From Campylorhamphus procurvoides (Eukaryota; Chordata; Aves; Passeriformes; Dendrocolaptidae), in assembly GCA_013396655.1 (NCBI GenBank), contig WBMV01000447.1:814740-878739 (forward strand): a stretch of 64,000 nt of DNA, read 5' to 3'. Below are positions 21,809-31,200 of the stretch, piece after piece. Numbering within the stretch: position 1 is the first letter of the stretch; each line of letters opens with the position of its first letter. A program made the position numbers and the translations under genes. The notes under the pieces are model-generated. The model saw only the letters and a program-made list of their open reading frames with translations, searched no databases and had not been told where the DNA came from.

Positions 21809-22326
21809 AAAACTCTCCGACACTAATTTCAGTATTAGGAAGCAGAGTAGGCACTGCTTTATCTTTGGTGCTGGGAGTGTGGGAGGATCACTCCTCCTAA
21901 CACATGCACACAAATTATCAAAACTTCTATTTATACACTTTAGCAAACAAAGGAATTAGTGTTCATTGGCTACAAGTTCCATTGTTCTCTGATTCTCTTG
22001 TTTCCCGTGCTAATTAGTCTGCATGCTGTGTTTCACCTTTCTTTTGGATCAGTGGGTTGGTTGTCTCAGATCCCCTCTGCCAGAATTACCTTTTACCCAC
22101 TTGGAGCTGATTTCAGCACAGTTACTGAGTTGGTTTTCTTACGTTCTCCCTTATCTCGTGAGTTCTGCCAGATGTCCTGTGGCCCATAAATCATCCTGCA
22201 TTCTTTGTGTCCATTTGCAGTGGCACATCCTTCTTCCCAGACTATGTTAACCTCCTCCCCCAGGTCTGCAATCACGACGCACACAGTCAAGCCCTGAACT
22301 TTGTTTTTATAACACCCGGACATCAC
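21809..22326 (-). mobile_element. second LTR-like element, antisense
   Basis: Read on the minus strand it begins TGATGTCCGGG, has a TATA-type box (complement of TATTTATA near 21930) and ends TTTTCCCA. Five bases later comes TGGTGACCCTGG, reminiscent of a primer-binding site, which would make it a 5' LTR. Its sequence differs from the LTR at 18537-19159, so the two are unlikely to be the pair of one provirus unless strongly diverged. Boundaries are approximate. Confidence 0.5.
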
Positions 22327-22468
22327 TTGGGGCTTGCTTGTTCGCTGCCCTCTCTTTAATGGATTAATTAAACCTCCCCTCTTGTTCGTCGAGCTTGAAA
22401 GTCACGAAGACCAATCACCCAAGGACATCCTTTCCCCAGGAAGGTTCTCCCCGCCGTGTAACATGTTA

Positions 22469-22516
22469 CAGTTAAAGATTAAACTACAATTAAAGATTAA
22501 ATTGCAATTAAAGAAG
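22469..22516 (+). repeat. 18-bp tandem repeat, 2.7 copies
   Basis: Units of the type CAATTAAAGATTAAATTG are repeated at 22469, 22487 and 22505 (last copy partial). The array lies between the LTR and the PHF11 CpG island and is very AT-rich next to GC-rich DNA. Confidence 0.85.
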
Positions 22517-22549
22517 GGCCCGGCAGTCTCTCTGATGCCCCCCCGCCAG

Positions 22550-23250
22550 CGTTTGGACTCGCTCCCTCAGAGCCCCTTCGTGGCCGCAGCCAATCAGCGC
22601 CCGAGCCGCGCTCCGGGCGCCACTGCGCATGCTCCATGCCCGACGGGGCCACGCCCACTTGCTCGCGGGGCCCGCGAGCGGGCGGTAAGTGCCACCGCGG
22701 TCACGTCGCGGGGGGGGAAGAGGGGGAAACCGCGTGGGGNCTGAGGGCAGCGCCCGGTCTGCGGGAATACCGCGGGGAACACTTAGCTGGGGCACTCCCG
22801 CGGGCTGCCCAGTGCAACCAGCTGTGGATGCCGCATCCCTGGGAGTGGTCAAGGCCTGGGTGGATGGAGCTCTGAGCAGCCCGGTGGAGTGCAAGATGCC
22901 CCTGCCCGTGGCAGGGTGCTTGGAGCGAGGGGGCCACGAGTGAAAGGTAGATCCGAGAGGCAGAGTTGTTTGGGTTTGCTCCTTGCAAAGGCTTGGGTGT
23001 GTTTGTGCTGTGGGGAGAGCGGGGAGGCGCCCGCGTGGGTCGTGCCCAGCCACCCCACCCGTGCCTCGTTCCCCACGGCGGAAACGGGAGATGCGGTCAG
23101 GACGGGGTAACTGGTGTGTCATTTCCTTCCCTGTTCCCACTTCCGCACATCCAGGCCTCCTCTGCGCCGCGGGGAGCGGGGGAGCAGAGCGGCGCCGGGA
23201 GCGGTGGGTTTCTGTGGCATGCGGCAGGTCAGGACGCTTGTTTTGCTTTG
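22550..23250 (+). promoter_or_regulatory. PHF11: CpG-island promoter, probably of PHF11
   Basis: CpG density rises abruptly at about 22550 and fades by 23250. The island holds an inverted-CCAAT-type box context (AGCCAATCAG, 22588-22597), an NRF1-like site (TGCGCATGCTCC, 22624-22635) and a GC/KLF box (CCACGCCCA, 22649-22657). These are followed by a strong splice donor at 22685. The next gene downstream on this strand is PHF11. One N at 22740 marks an unresolved base. Confidence 0.7.
22640..22684 (+). other. PHF11: probable 5' untranslated exon of PHF11
   Basis: The consensus donor GCG|GTAAGT at 22685 follows promoter motifs by about 30-90 bases. The first coding exon of PHF11 has its own acceptor at 28105-28106, so an upstream non-coding exon is required; this is the best candidate. 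The left boundary is a guess. Confidence 0.5.
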
Positions 23251-23353
23251 CCCTCCATGGATATGCCGAGTGACGCTCTGTGCTTTAGGTTCCTCCTGTG
23301 TAAAATGTGTGTATTTGCGTGCAAGGGTGCTTTCGGAATGGAGCCTGGGGAGG

Positions 23354-23441
23354 AAATACTTGGGCGAACTGGCAGTGTTTCAGCAGAATGGTGAAACATT
23401 CAGCAAATACTTGGGCAAACTGGCAGTGTTTCAGCAGAATG
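23354..23441 (+). repeat. direct repeat, 37-bp unit, 51-bp period
   Basis: Two copies of a unit starting AAATACTTGGGC and ending CAGCAGAATG lie at 23354-23390 and 23405-23441, differing at one position. The spacer contains GTGAAACATTCAGC. A recent local duplication. Confidence 0.9.
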
Positions 23442-24109
23442 TATCTGGAGCGGCACGAGTGTGCTCTTGCCAACAATGCTTTTGTCCCCTTTTACATTCT
23501 GTTTCCTTTCCTGGTTTCTTACCTTTTGTCAAACCCAACAGCCTTGCTTCTAGGAAATGGCACAGGTACAGGAGAAGCAGCCGAGTGTGACTGTTCCTTT
23601 CAACTGCATCTCTTTCTTCATTTACTCTCTTATGACTGGAAGGCAGTGGAAGGGCCTCCAGCTCATACAGGTGAATTGATCCCCTTGCATTCCCACAGCC
23701 TGCTCCTGTGGTGGTGGAACTGGAAGCAAAGGGTTGCAGAATGCCTTTCTGGCAGCAAGGGATTGACTGTAATACTGGAGGTGAAAATCCAGCATTGATA
23801 AGTAGAAGATGATTGATGTATCGGAGTAGTAACTATAATGCTGACACCCTCCATTACTATTTGATACCACTTAGGAAGGAGATCTGGGAACTCTAACACA
23901 TAGCTGTTGCAAAAACACAATTCTAGGCCTGACACTTGGTGCAGGAATAGTCAACTATAGGTCAAGTCACATCCAAAGGAGCTGGTAGGGTTCACAAAAG
24001 GTGCAGTCTATTAAATGCGATATATGAGGTTCCTTTGGATTGTCTGAGATGCACATGTTAGCTGCAGAATAGCTCTATAAAGCACTAACAATACGATTGC
24101 AATCACAGC

Positions 24110-24355
24110 TTAATGTCCTGGGTGAAAACACGAGGAAGTTTAGGTTGGACATCAGGAAGAATTTCTTCACAGAAAGTGATGAGACATTGGAATGGGCTGC
24201 CTGGGGTAGTGGTGGAGTCATTGCCCCTGGAGGTATTGAAGGAAAGATTGGATGTGGCACTCCGGTGTGTTGGTGCAGTTGACATGGCAGTGTTTGATTA
24301 TAGGGTGGGTTTGATAATCTGAGAGGCCTTTTCCAGCCTAATTGATTCTGTGACT
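24110..24355 (+). mobile_element. CR1 LINE 3' fragment, sense
   Basis: Contains the CR1 3' region features TTGGACATCAGGAAGAATTT, GGCTGCCTGGGG and CTTTTCCAGCC, ending at the ATTCTGTGA tail. Truncated at the 5' side; no coding remains. Lies in PHF11 intron 1. Confidence 0.85.
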
Positions 24356-25379
24356 TGGTGCAGCTGAATACACAAATCTCACCCAAACGTGTCCCTTCCA
24401 GGGAGGGCAAGGAGGACAAACCTATCAATGTGTCCATACAGTGTCTGTCAAATTCTCGCCCCCCAGTTAGCTGCAAACTGGGGCACTCTTATACCTTATT
24501 CACTATTATTACGCAAAATACTGTGGGTGGGACTGTGGTCCAACCGACTGTTCTTTGTGGTCACATTGCATGGAATACTTAGGAGGCATAGTTCCTGGCA
24601 GTCGTGCAAAACACTTGTTGGAAAGCACGTGAAAGAACAAGACCACGTGGCTCCCACCCCGCCTCACGTTGCTCCTTGATGCTGTGGCAGCACAAGTCAC
24701 TGGCCCTGTGTCCAGTTTCCTTGTCTGCTCTGGTCACTGTGGGCCCCACTGCATGGTGAGCTTTGCATTTTCTTCACGGCTCTGTGCTTCCAGTGGTAGT
24801 TTTATGGAAGTGTCAGTTCTGTGCTCAGGAGCAGTCTAAAATGTGATTGAAATATTAAGAATTATTAAGAAAAGGGAAAAACACAGAGCGACTCTGTGAC
24901 TTTGTAGTGTAAATGGTAGCCCACCCTTTTGGAGGTGGTTTGCTCCTTGGGGAGCATAGCAGGAGTAGAGAAGGGATTGAGAAGTCACGGGTGATCAGAG
25001 ATGCAGACCAGCTTCTGTACAAGGAATAACTAAGTAGTTTCAGTTTCCTCAACTTGAACAAGAGACAGTAGGAGAAATAGTAACAGAATTATGCTGTCAT
25101 GAATGCGATTGGAAGAGCAGAGTAAGGAACAAGGATATCCTGCCTTTTCAGACAGGTCCTGAGGTGCCAACTGGAATCCATGAGTGGCTGACTTAAGCCC
25201 TGTGAAAGCAAGACATTGTTTAAATGAAATGTAATTAAACGGTGCATCTGGAACCCTGCCCTTAGCCTCTCCCTTCTTGCATGGGAGCACCCAGCCAGAT
25301 CCATGGCCCTGTTTAGCTCCATGTCCTCTTGTTGGCAGTACCCTGTAGCAGAAACCTAGGCAAGAACAAGGAGCTGAAG

Positions 25380-26430
25380 GAAGCTTCTGTGGGGTGTGAT
25401 GGGTTTTGGTAGTGGGGGGCCTACAGAGGTGGCTTCTGTGAGAAACTGCCAGAAGCTTCCCTCATGTCTGACAGAGCCAATGCCAGCTCGCTCCAGGATG
25501 GACCCACTGCTGGCCAAGGCCAGGCCAGTCAGGAATGGTGGGAACACCTCTGTGATAATATATTTAAGAAGGAAAGGAAGTTATTGAGCAGATGTAATTG
25601 TGGTCATAGAAGATGAGAGTGAGAATATGTGAGAGGATAGAGTAGAAAACTGTGTATATATGTGTATGTGTGTGTGTGTGTGTGGATAGTAGAAAACTAT
25701 GCAGACACCAAGATCAGTGGAGAAGGAGGGACAGGAGGTGCTCCAGACGCGAGCTGAGGTTCCCCTGCAGCCTGTGGTGCAGGCCATGGTTAAGCAACTG
25801 CCCCTGCAGCCCATGGAGGGCCACAGGTATGCAAAGATCCACCTGCAGCCCATGGAGGACCCCACACCAGAGCAGGTAGATGCCTGAAAGAGGGCTGTGA
25901 AGCCATGCAAAGTCCATGCTGGAAGAGGGTCATGTCAGGGACTTCAGACCTGCGGACAGAGGAACCCACACTGGAGGAGGTTTTCTGGTGGGACTTGTGA
26001 CCCTGTGGGGAACTCGTGTTGAAGCAGGCTATGTCTGAAGGACTGCACCCCATGGAAGAGTAGATCATGTTGCAGCAGTTCATGGAGAACTGTTGCCCTT
26101 GGGACAGACTCACATTGGAGAAGTTCAGGGAGGACTGTGTCCCATGGGAGGGATCCCATTCCGGAACAGGGGAAAGACTTCTCTCTCTGAGCAGCAGCAG
26201 AAACAACATGTGATGCTGACTGTAGCCCCCATTCTCCATCTTCCTGCACCACTGGGGGAAGGAGGTGGAGCTTGGGAAAGGAGGGAGGGTTGGGGGGAAG
26301 GTGATTTTAAGATTTATTCTAGTTCTCATTATCCTGCTCTGATTTTATTGGTAGTAAATTCAGTTAATATTTCCAAGTTGAGTCTGTTTTGCCTGTGACA
26401 TTATTTGGTGAGTGATCTCTGTGGGGCCTG
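25380..26430 (+). mobile_element. solo LTR of an avian endogenous retrovirus, with internal repeats
   Basis: I recognise this as a widespread bird LTR type. It includes AACACCTCTGTGATAATATA before a TATA-like TATTTAAG, then imperfect internal units around CTGCAGCCCATGGAGG, then CTCATTATCCTGCTCTGATT and an inferred end past GAGTCTGTTTTGCC. No viral genes flank it, so it is a solo LTR. Short stop-free stretches inside it are repeat-derived. Family name and exact ends are uncertain. Confidence 0.6.
25653..25684 (+). repeat. TG/TA dinucleotide microsatellite
   Basis: A run of TA and TG dinucleotides (TGTATGTGTGTGTGTGTGTG) inside the solo LTR. Confidence 0.9.
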
Positions 26431-27080
26431 TAAGAACACCTGGGACTGTAGACTCCATCTTTAGCCTCTTCCTCACAAAATTCCTAGAGCTGGATCCTCT
26501 GATTGGGCCTGAGCAAGGCCTGTGTGTCTGCATTGATTCCAGATATTAGCTTGCCACTGAGAGTTTTTCCTTCATTTTAGGCCATTCAAACTCTAGCTTG
26601 TTCTTATTTTTAGTTTCTTTCTGTCTTTGTTTTCTATTTATCTGTTTGTTTCTATTATATTTATTTAATGCTTAAATTCTGAGTCTGATGTGGTAGTCAC
26701 TGTATAGATGAATATTGGAAGTCAATCCCTATCCTGCCCTGCTTACAAGAGGCAGAAACATAGGGGGGAAAACACCCCAGTTGTGTGTGAAGGCAAAGTG
26801 ATTTGTTGTGACTAAGTAAATTATCTGTTGCATGAGCCAGAGGGGAGAAAACATATTAAAAATCCCCTTCTACTCTGGTCCCCTTCTCACATGGGACTAC
26901 CCAGTCTGTTTTATGCAAGGGAGATGAAAATTTGTTTACTGAAAGCCAAATAAAGGTTACAGGATTTGCTGCCTGTTTTGTACTTGGACTGTACTACCTT
27001 TCTCTCACTAGAGTAATTTAACTTCAGATCTTCTTATTTCTTGAAAGTAAACACAGACTTTTCTTCCCCTTGTCATACAG

Positions 27081-27194
27081 GAGTTTGTGCTGTTAGAGGT
27101 GACATCTCCAGCAAAGCAGTTTGCAGTATCACATCTGGTGGAAGTGGGAAGTTGTCGAAGATTTCTGCAGTGGACTTGCACAAAAAACACAAAG
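27081..27194 (+). other. exon-like open stretch of unknown origin
   Basis: After a good acceptor (CTTGTCATACAG) there is an open frame of 38 codons ending in TAA (27195-27197). It has a protein-like composition: EFVLLEVTSPAKQF, then SHLVEVGSCRRFLQWTC. I do not recognise the family. It could be a terminal exon of an alternative PHF11 transcript, a pseudogene fragment, or chance. No good donor follows. Confidence 0.25.
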
Positions 27195-28106
27195 TAAAAC
27201 TTCTGCTACTAATGTTGTGTCACGTGCTAAACTGCTGGTGGGGGATGCGCGTAAAGGCTTGTCCAGATGCATTTAGACTGTTTCTGTGAAATAAGTAGAT
27301 GGCCTCAAAATGTTGTGGCTGCTAGAGGAAAAGAAAGACCGTGTGAAGAACAACAATTAAGATTTGAGTGGTTATGGCCAGAAAATAAGAACGTATATCC
27401 CTGGGGCAAATCCCAGGGCATAGAGAAAAATCTGTTGCTCCTGTTAATGCTTCACCTCAATGAGAGAGAATGCTCAAATCTCTCATTTCTGATTCTGTCT
27501 TCTGCCCCATTTTGTTTTCAGGTCTCTCCGTGTTTCTTTGCTACATCCTTCTTACAGTAAGAAATTAGTATTTCTTTCTTGTTTTCTGTGAGCTCCTGAA
27601 AGGCACCGGAGAAGTTTGAGGATAGCTTTTTTTCTCTCTTCTGTTGACTTGCAGACCCACATGTGGCAGAAGTAGCTTAAGAAAAGCACTGCTATGGGTG
27701 ATTGAACTTCTCCAAGTAAAAGGAGTTTCACTCCATAGTGCATGACTTGTTGGGCTGCTCTTGGGTCCTGTTGTTGAAGCAGATACTGCCAAGCAAGCCT
27801 GAAAATTCCTGTATTGCCTGTTACGACGTTTTGGTGACTTTCCAAGAAGAGGTAAACCACTTTTCCTCTTCCTCTAACTGTTGGAGCTCCTGTAAGCTGG
27901 TTTCCATCCCACTGCTGTCCCAGGAATGGGCTTTGCCTATTATACTGGTAGTTGTTGCTGGAGCAAAGCACTAGGGTTCAGGGGATGTAGGTGAAGGAGC
28001 AGTTAGAGGGCAAAAGGTAGCAAGCTCTGCTTTCCCCTGTCCTGCTTGGCGTATGTTAGTTGCATCAACTGCTTTGTGTTTTGTCTCAGTTTTTTCCCCA
28101 CTCTAG

Positions 28107-28228
28107 GTGCTTTCTGAATAATGGCGAAGATGGTGAGAAGAACATGTGCATTTTGTTCAGAAGGGGAGGCCGGTTCTGTAATGTATATTGCCAAAGAGAG
28201 AGATATTGCAGTTCACCAGGATTGTCTG
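28107..28228 (+). CDS. PHF11: PHF11 first coding exon
   Basis: Acceptor CCACTCTAG, 14 nt of 5' UTR, then ATG at 28121. Encodes MAKMVRRTCAFC and on to DIAVHQDCL, matching human MEKRTCALC...NIAAHENCL. In-frame TGA at 28115-28117 fixes the start; a second Met is codon 4. Donor CTG|GTGAGT, phase 0. Confidence 0.9.
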
Positions 28229-31200
28229 GTGAGTGGCTTTTAGTTGGTCGGTACCTAAGACAAAGGGAGAAGAAGGGATAAGAGGGAAGTTTCCACTGCT
28301 TCTTTGTTCTTGACTTTACAGTGGGATCTGTTTTGAAAGGCTGGTTACTCAAACCAGCAAGGTTATATTAGATTGAAAGGTACAGAAGCCAACAGGGCTT
28401 GGCCAGGATTTTGGAGTGAGAGAGAACATAGCTGCACAGCTGGACATTTTGATCTCTGGTGTGTTCATGGGTGCCTGTTGCTGATCAATGATTGTAGGCA
28501 CACATACAGTCTAGGAATAGGCATAAGTCTTCTTGAGACACTTAATTGGATAAGGCTTCTTACACCACAGGAAGTTATGTGCTTACTGAAACCCTTGCAG
28601 GAACATATTCACATTACTTGATATGTGAAGTTAAAAAACTTCCCGCTGTGTGCCTTATTTAAAATAAGAAATAAAAATATCAGAGATTTATTGTATTAAA
28701 ATATCTGTGAAGCTCTAAGTGTGCTCTAATCCTAGAACACATTTAGTTTTCTTGCTGTCAAAATGCCTCCCCTTTATTCTGGAATCTTGGTGGAGCTTGT
28801 TCTTGGTGTGCAGAATCAATTACAGGTGCAGTATTCTCCCCTCAGGAGAGAATATAGCCAAGGGTCATTTAATGCAGATGTCTGGTGCTAGAGCAGCCTT
28901 CTGGCTTTAACTGTTCCAGCCTTCTCATTCTCACAGTTTTTATGTCTACATCTTTATTTTTTGTCCATCTTTTTTTGCTTGGTTAGTTCTTTTTATCATA
29001 GAATATTTCAGGAACATTTGATACCTCTTTTACAGTGTTACTTGGATGTTTTGTTTTAAAGGGGTTTTATTAGGGCTTTAATGTGGCTCCAGTGTTGAAA
29101 TTTTTTCTCTCTTCTCTCTCTCTTTTTCTTTCTGTCTCCTGCCAGTAACTTTATTCATTTCTTTGCCTTAGGCTTATCTGTGCTGTTTGGGTTTTTTGCT
29201 GTTAGCTATCACCTTCTGAGCAGAGAGACTGTGCCTGCCAGTTGATGAAAGGGTGGCTCCCTTTTGTTTGGAATTAGCTATATGTAATTATTAGGAAATA
29301 ATTGCCAAGGACTTCCCCTTCCTTACTCATTGTCATGGCTCAGTAGTTCTATGGGAATTAAAATGGCTTGAGTGTGCATGTATACATTTTTTTGTGAGTG
29401 TCTTCCAGGCTCTGTACAATGTTCCTATGTTTCTCAACTGTTGTCAGTATTGGGCTGTATGGAAATCTTTTTACAGAGAAATACTGCATCCAGCTGTAAG
29501 TCTGAACAACTGAGCACATAGCAAGGTGTTCAAGCTGTGGAGGTCTGTCAGCTTCTCCTCCTTACTCTGGGCAGCCTGGAATTCCACATTTTCGTTGTTC
29601 ATGTTTCTTAATAAGATCCTCAAATTGTTATCTTTTCTTAGCTCACTTTCATGTCTTGTGAAATCTCCTATGTAGAAGAGGAACTTCTTTTGACTGTGAA
29701 AATATTTAAGCACAGCTCCTTGTTTAGTGTAGGTAAAACCTCTTAAAAACACAGAGGAAAATCAACCTTCTTACATAGGGCAGGTGCAAGAAGAGAAGAT
29801 GTGCACTTAGTCTCTTTCCTGCACTGGTGGCTCAGTCAGTCATATTTCTTAATACTGTCTCTTTTGTCTTTAGTTATTTTCCTCAGGATTTGTGGAATCT
29901 GAAGAGTATAACCCAGAAAATCTGGATATAAGGTTTGATGTGGCATCAGTGTTGAAAGAGCTCAGGAGAGGAAAGAGGCTGGTAAGGAGTTTATTTCTAA
30001 ATCTGCACTTAGTCCTCTCTCGTAGTGCTGGAGGTTGTCTGGCCTGTTTTGTGCTTTTAAAAAAAATACATAAGAGTACCTGGTCCTTCTGTTCTATGAA
30101 GACTAGGGAAATTAGATTTAGTGTTAGAATCATGGATTTGACATTATATTTGGTGAAATTTAGTTCATTCTCTGTTAAAATCCAGGTGTGGTTTGGGGTT
30201 TTGTTCTGGCCTCTAAGTCCTTAGTCAAAGTTTCCTAAGACTTTAGCAAAGGACTAAGCCAGTACGTGGAACAAAAGAATGCAATCCATAAGTGTAAAGG
30301 GAAACACCTGTGTTTAGCAGAAGGATGGTTATTTATATGAGGGTTTTTTTTAATAGCCTTTGTCTTTACCTGCGCTCGTCCCCTACATTCTGGGTGGAAC
30401 TCTTTTCATTATGAAGTTATCTTAGAAAACATAAATACGAATACTAATACAAGTTCATCTTGAAATAACTTGGGGAAGGTGCCCTCATGTAGCCCTTTGC
30501 ATCATCTTACAAATGTATCAGTATGAAGCAGAGGTGAAATAGCAAAAAGGTGACTGAAATAACGACCAAGGTAGGAGTTTCCAGGAGTGAACATGCCTAA
30601 TGAATTACACAGAGATGACTTGCAATGAAAACACCGTATTTTCCCATGGAGGGTGGTATTTGCCTGATGTGGCAAGATTTTCAATAGCTGCCTGTGACAT
30701 TGACCTGCTAAACCCCATCCTGTTCTAGGTATGCAACTTCTGCCGCAAGAAAGGAGCCACTGTGGGCTGTGAGGAGAAAGCCTGCCGCAGGAGTTACCAC
30801 TACTTCTGCGCGCTCTGCGACGACGCGGCCATAGAAACAGACCAAGTAAAGGGAGTCTACCGGTATCGAACCAAGGGTTTTCTGATCAGTGTCAATGTTT
30901 TGGTGGTGGTGGTGGTGGGGTCAGGAACAGAGACTTAAAAGTTATGTGGTTTTTAAAGTTTTTTTTAGAAATGGAAATATTTTCTTCTCTTAAGGTGATG
31001 CTTGATCCTCTGTTTACAAGCAGTGAGGGAAACATTTTCCTTTCACAGGAAATCTTCATAGCAGCAAGAGGAAATCTGTTTAGTGTTAGAGCCTGTAACA
31101 TACCTGAAAGTTCACTAGGCCAAAACTGGTGAAGTCAGTCCTTACTGACTGTCCAGCTAGTCTTCAAAGACCAAGATTTTTATCAATGTTACACAAATTT

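Noticed and set aside
21446..21946. 166-codon minus-strand ORF as a gene
   Set aside because: It runs through the LTR edge into the leader-like region after it. No gag motif is recognisable, so it is treated as part of the retroviral remnant.
22508..23140. 210-codon minus-strand ORF over the PHF11 CpG island
   Set aside because: Typical GC-rich shadow ORF crossing an N, with proline/arginine-biased content and no known domain.
25640..26330. Overlapping ORFs on both strands in PHF11 intron 1 as genes
   Set aside because: They arise from repeated units within the solo LTR; composition and periodicity explain the open frames.
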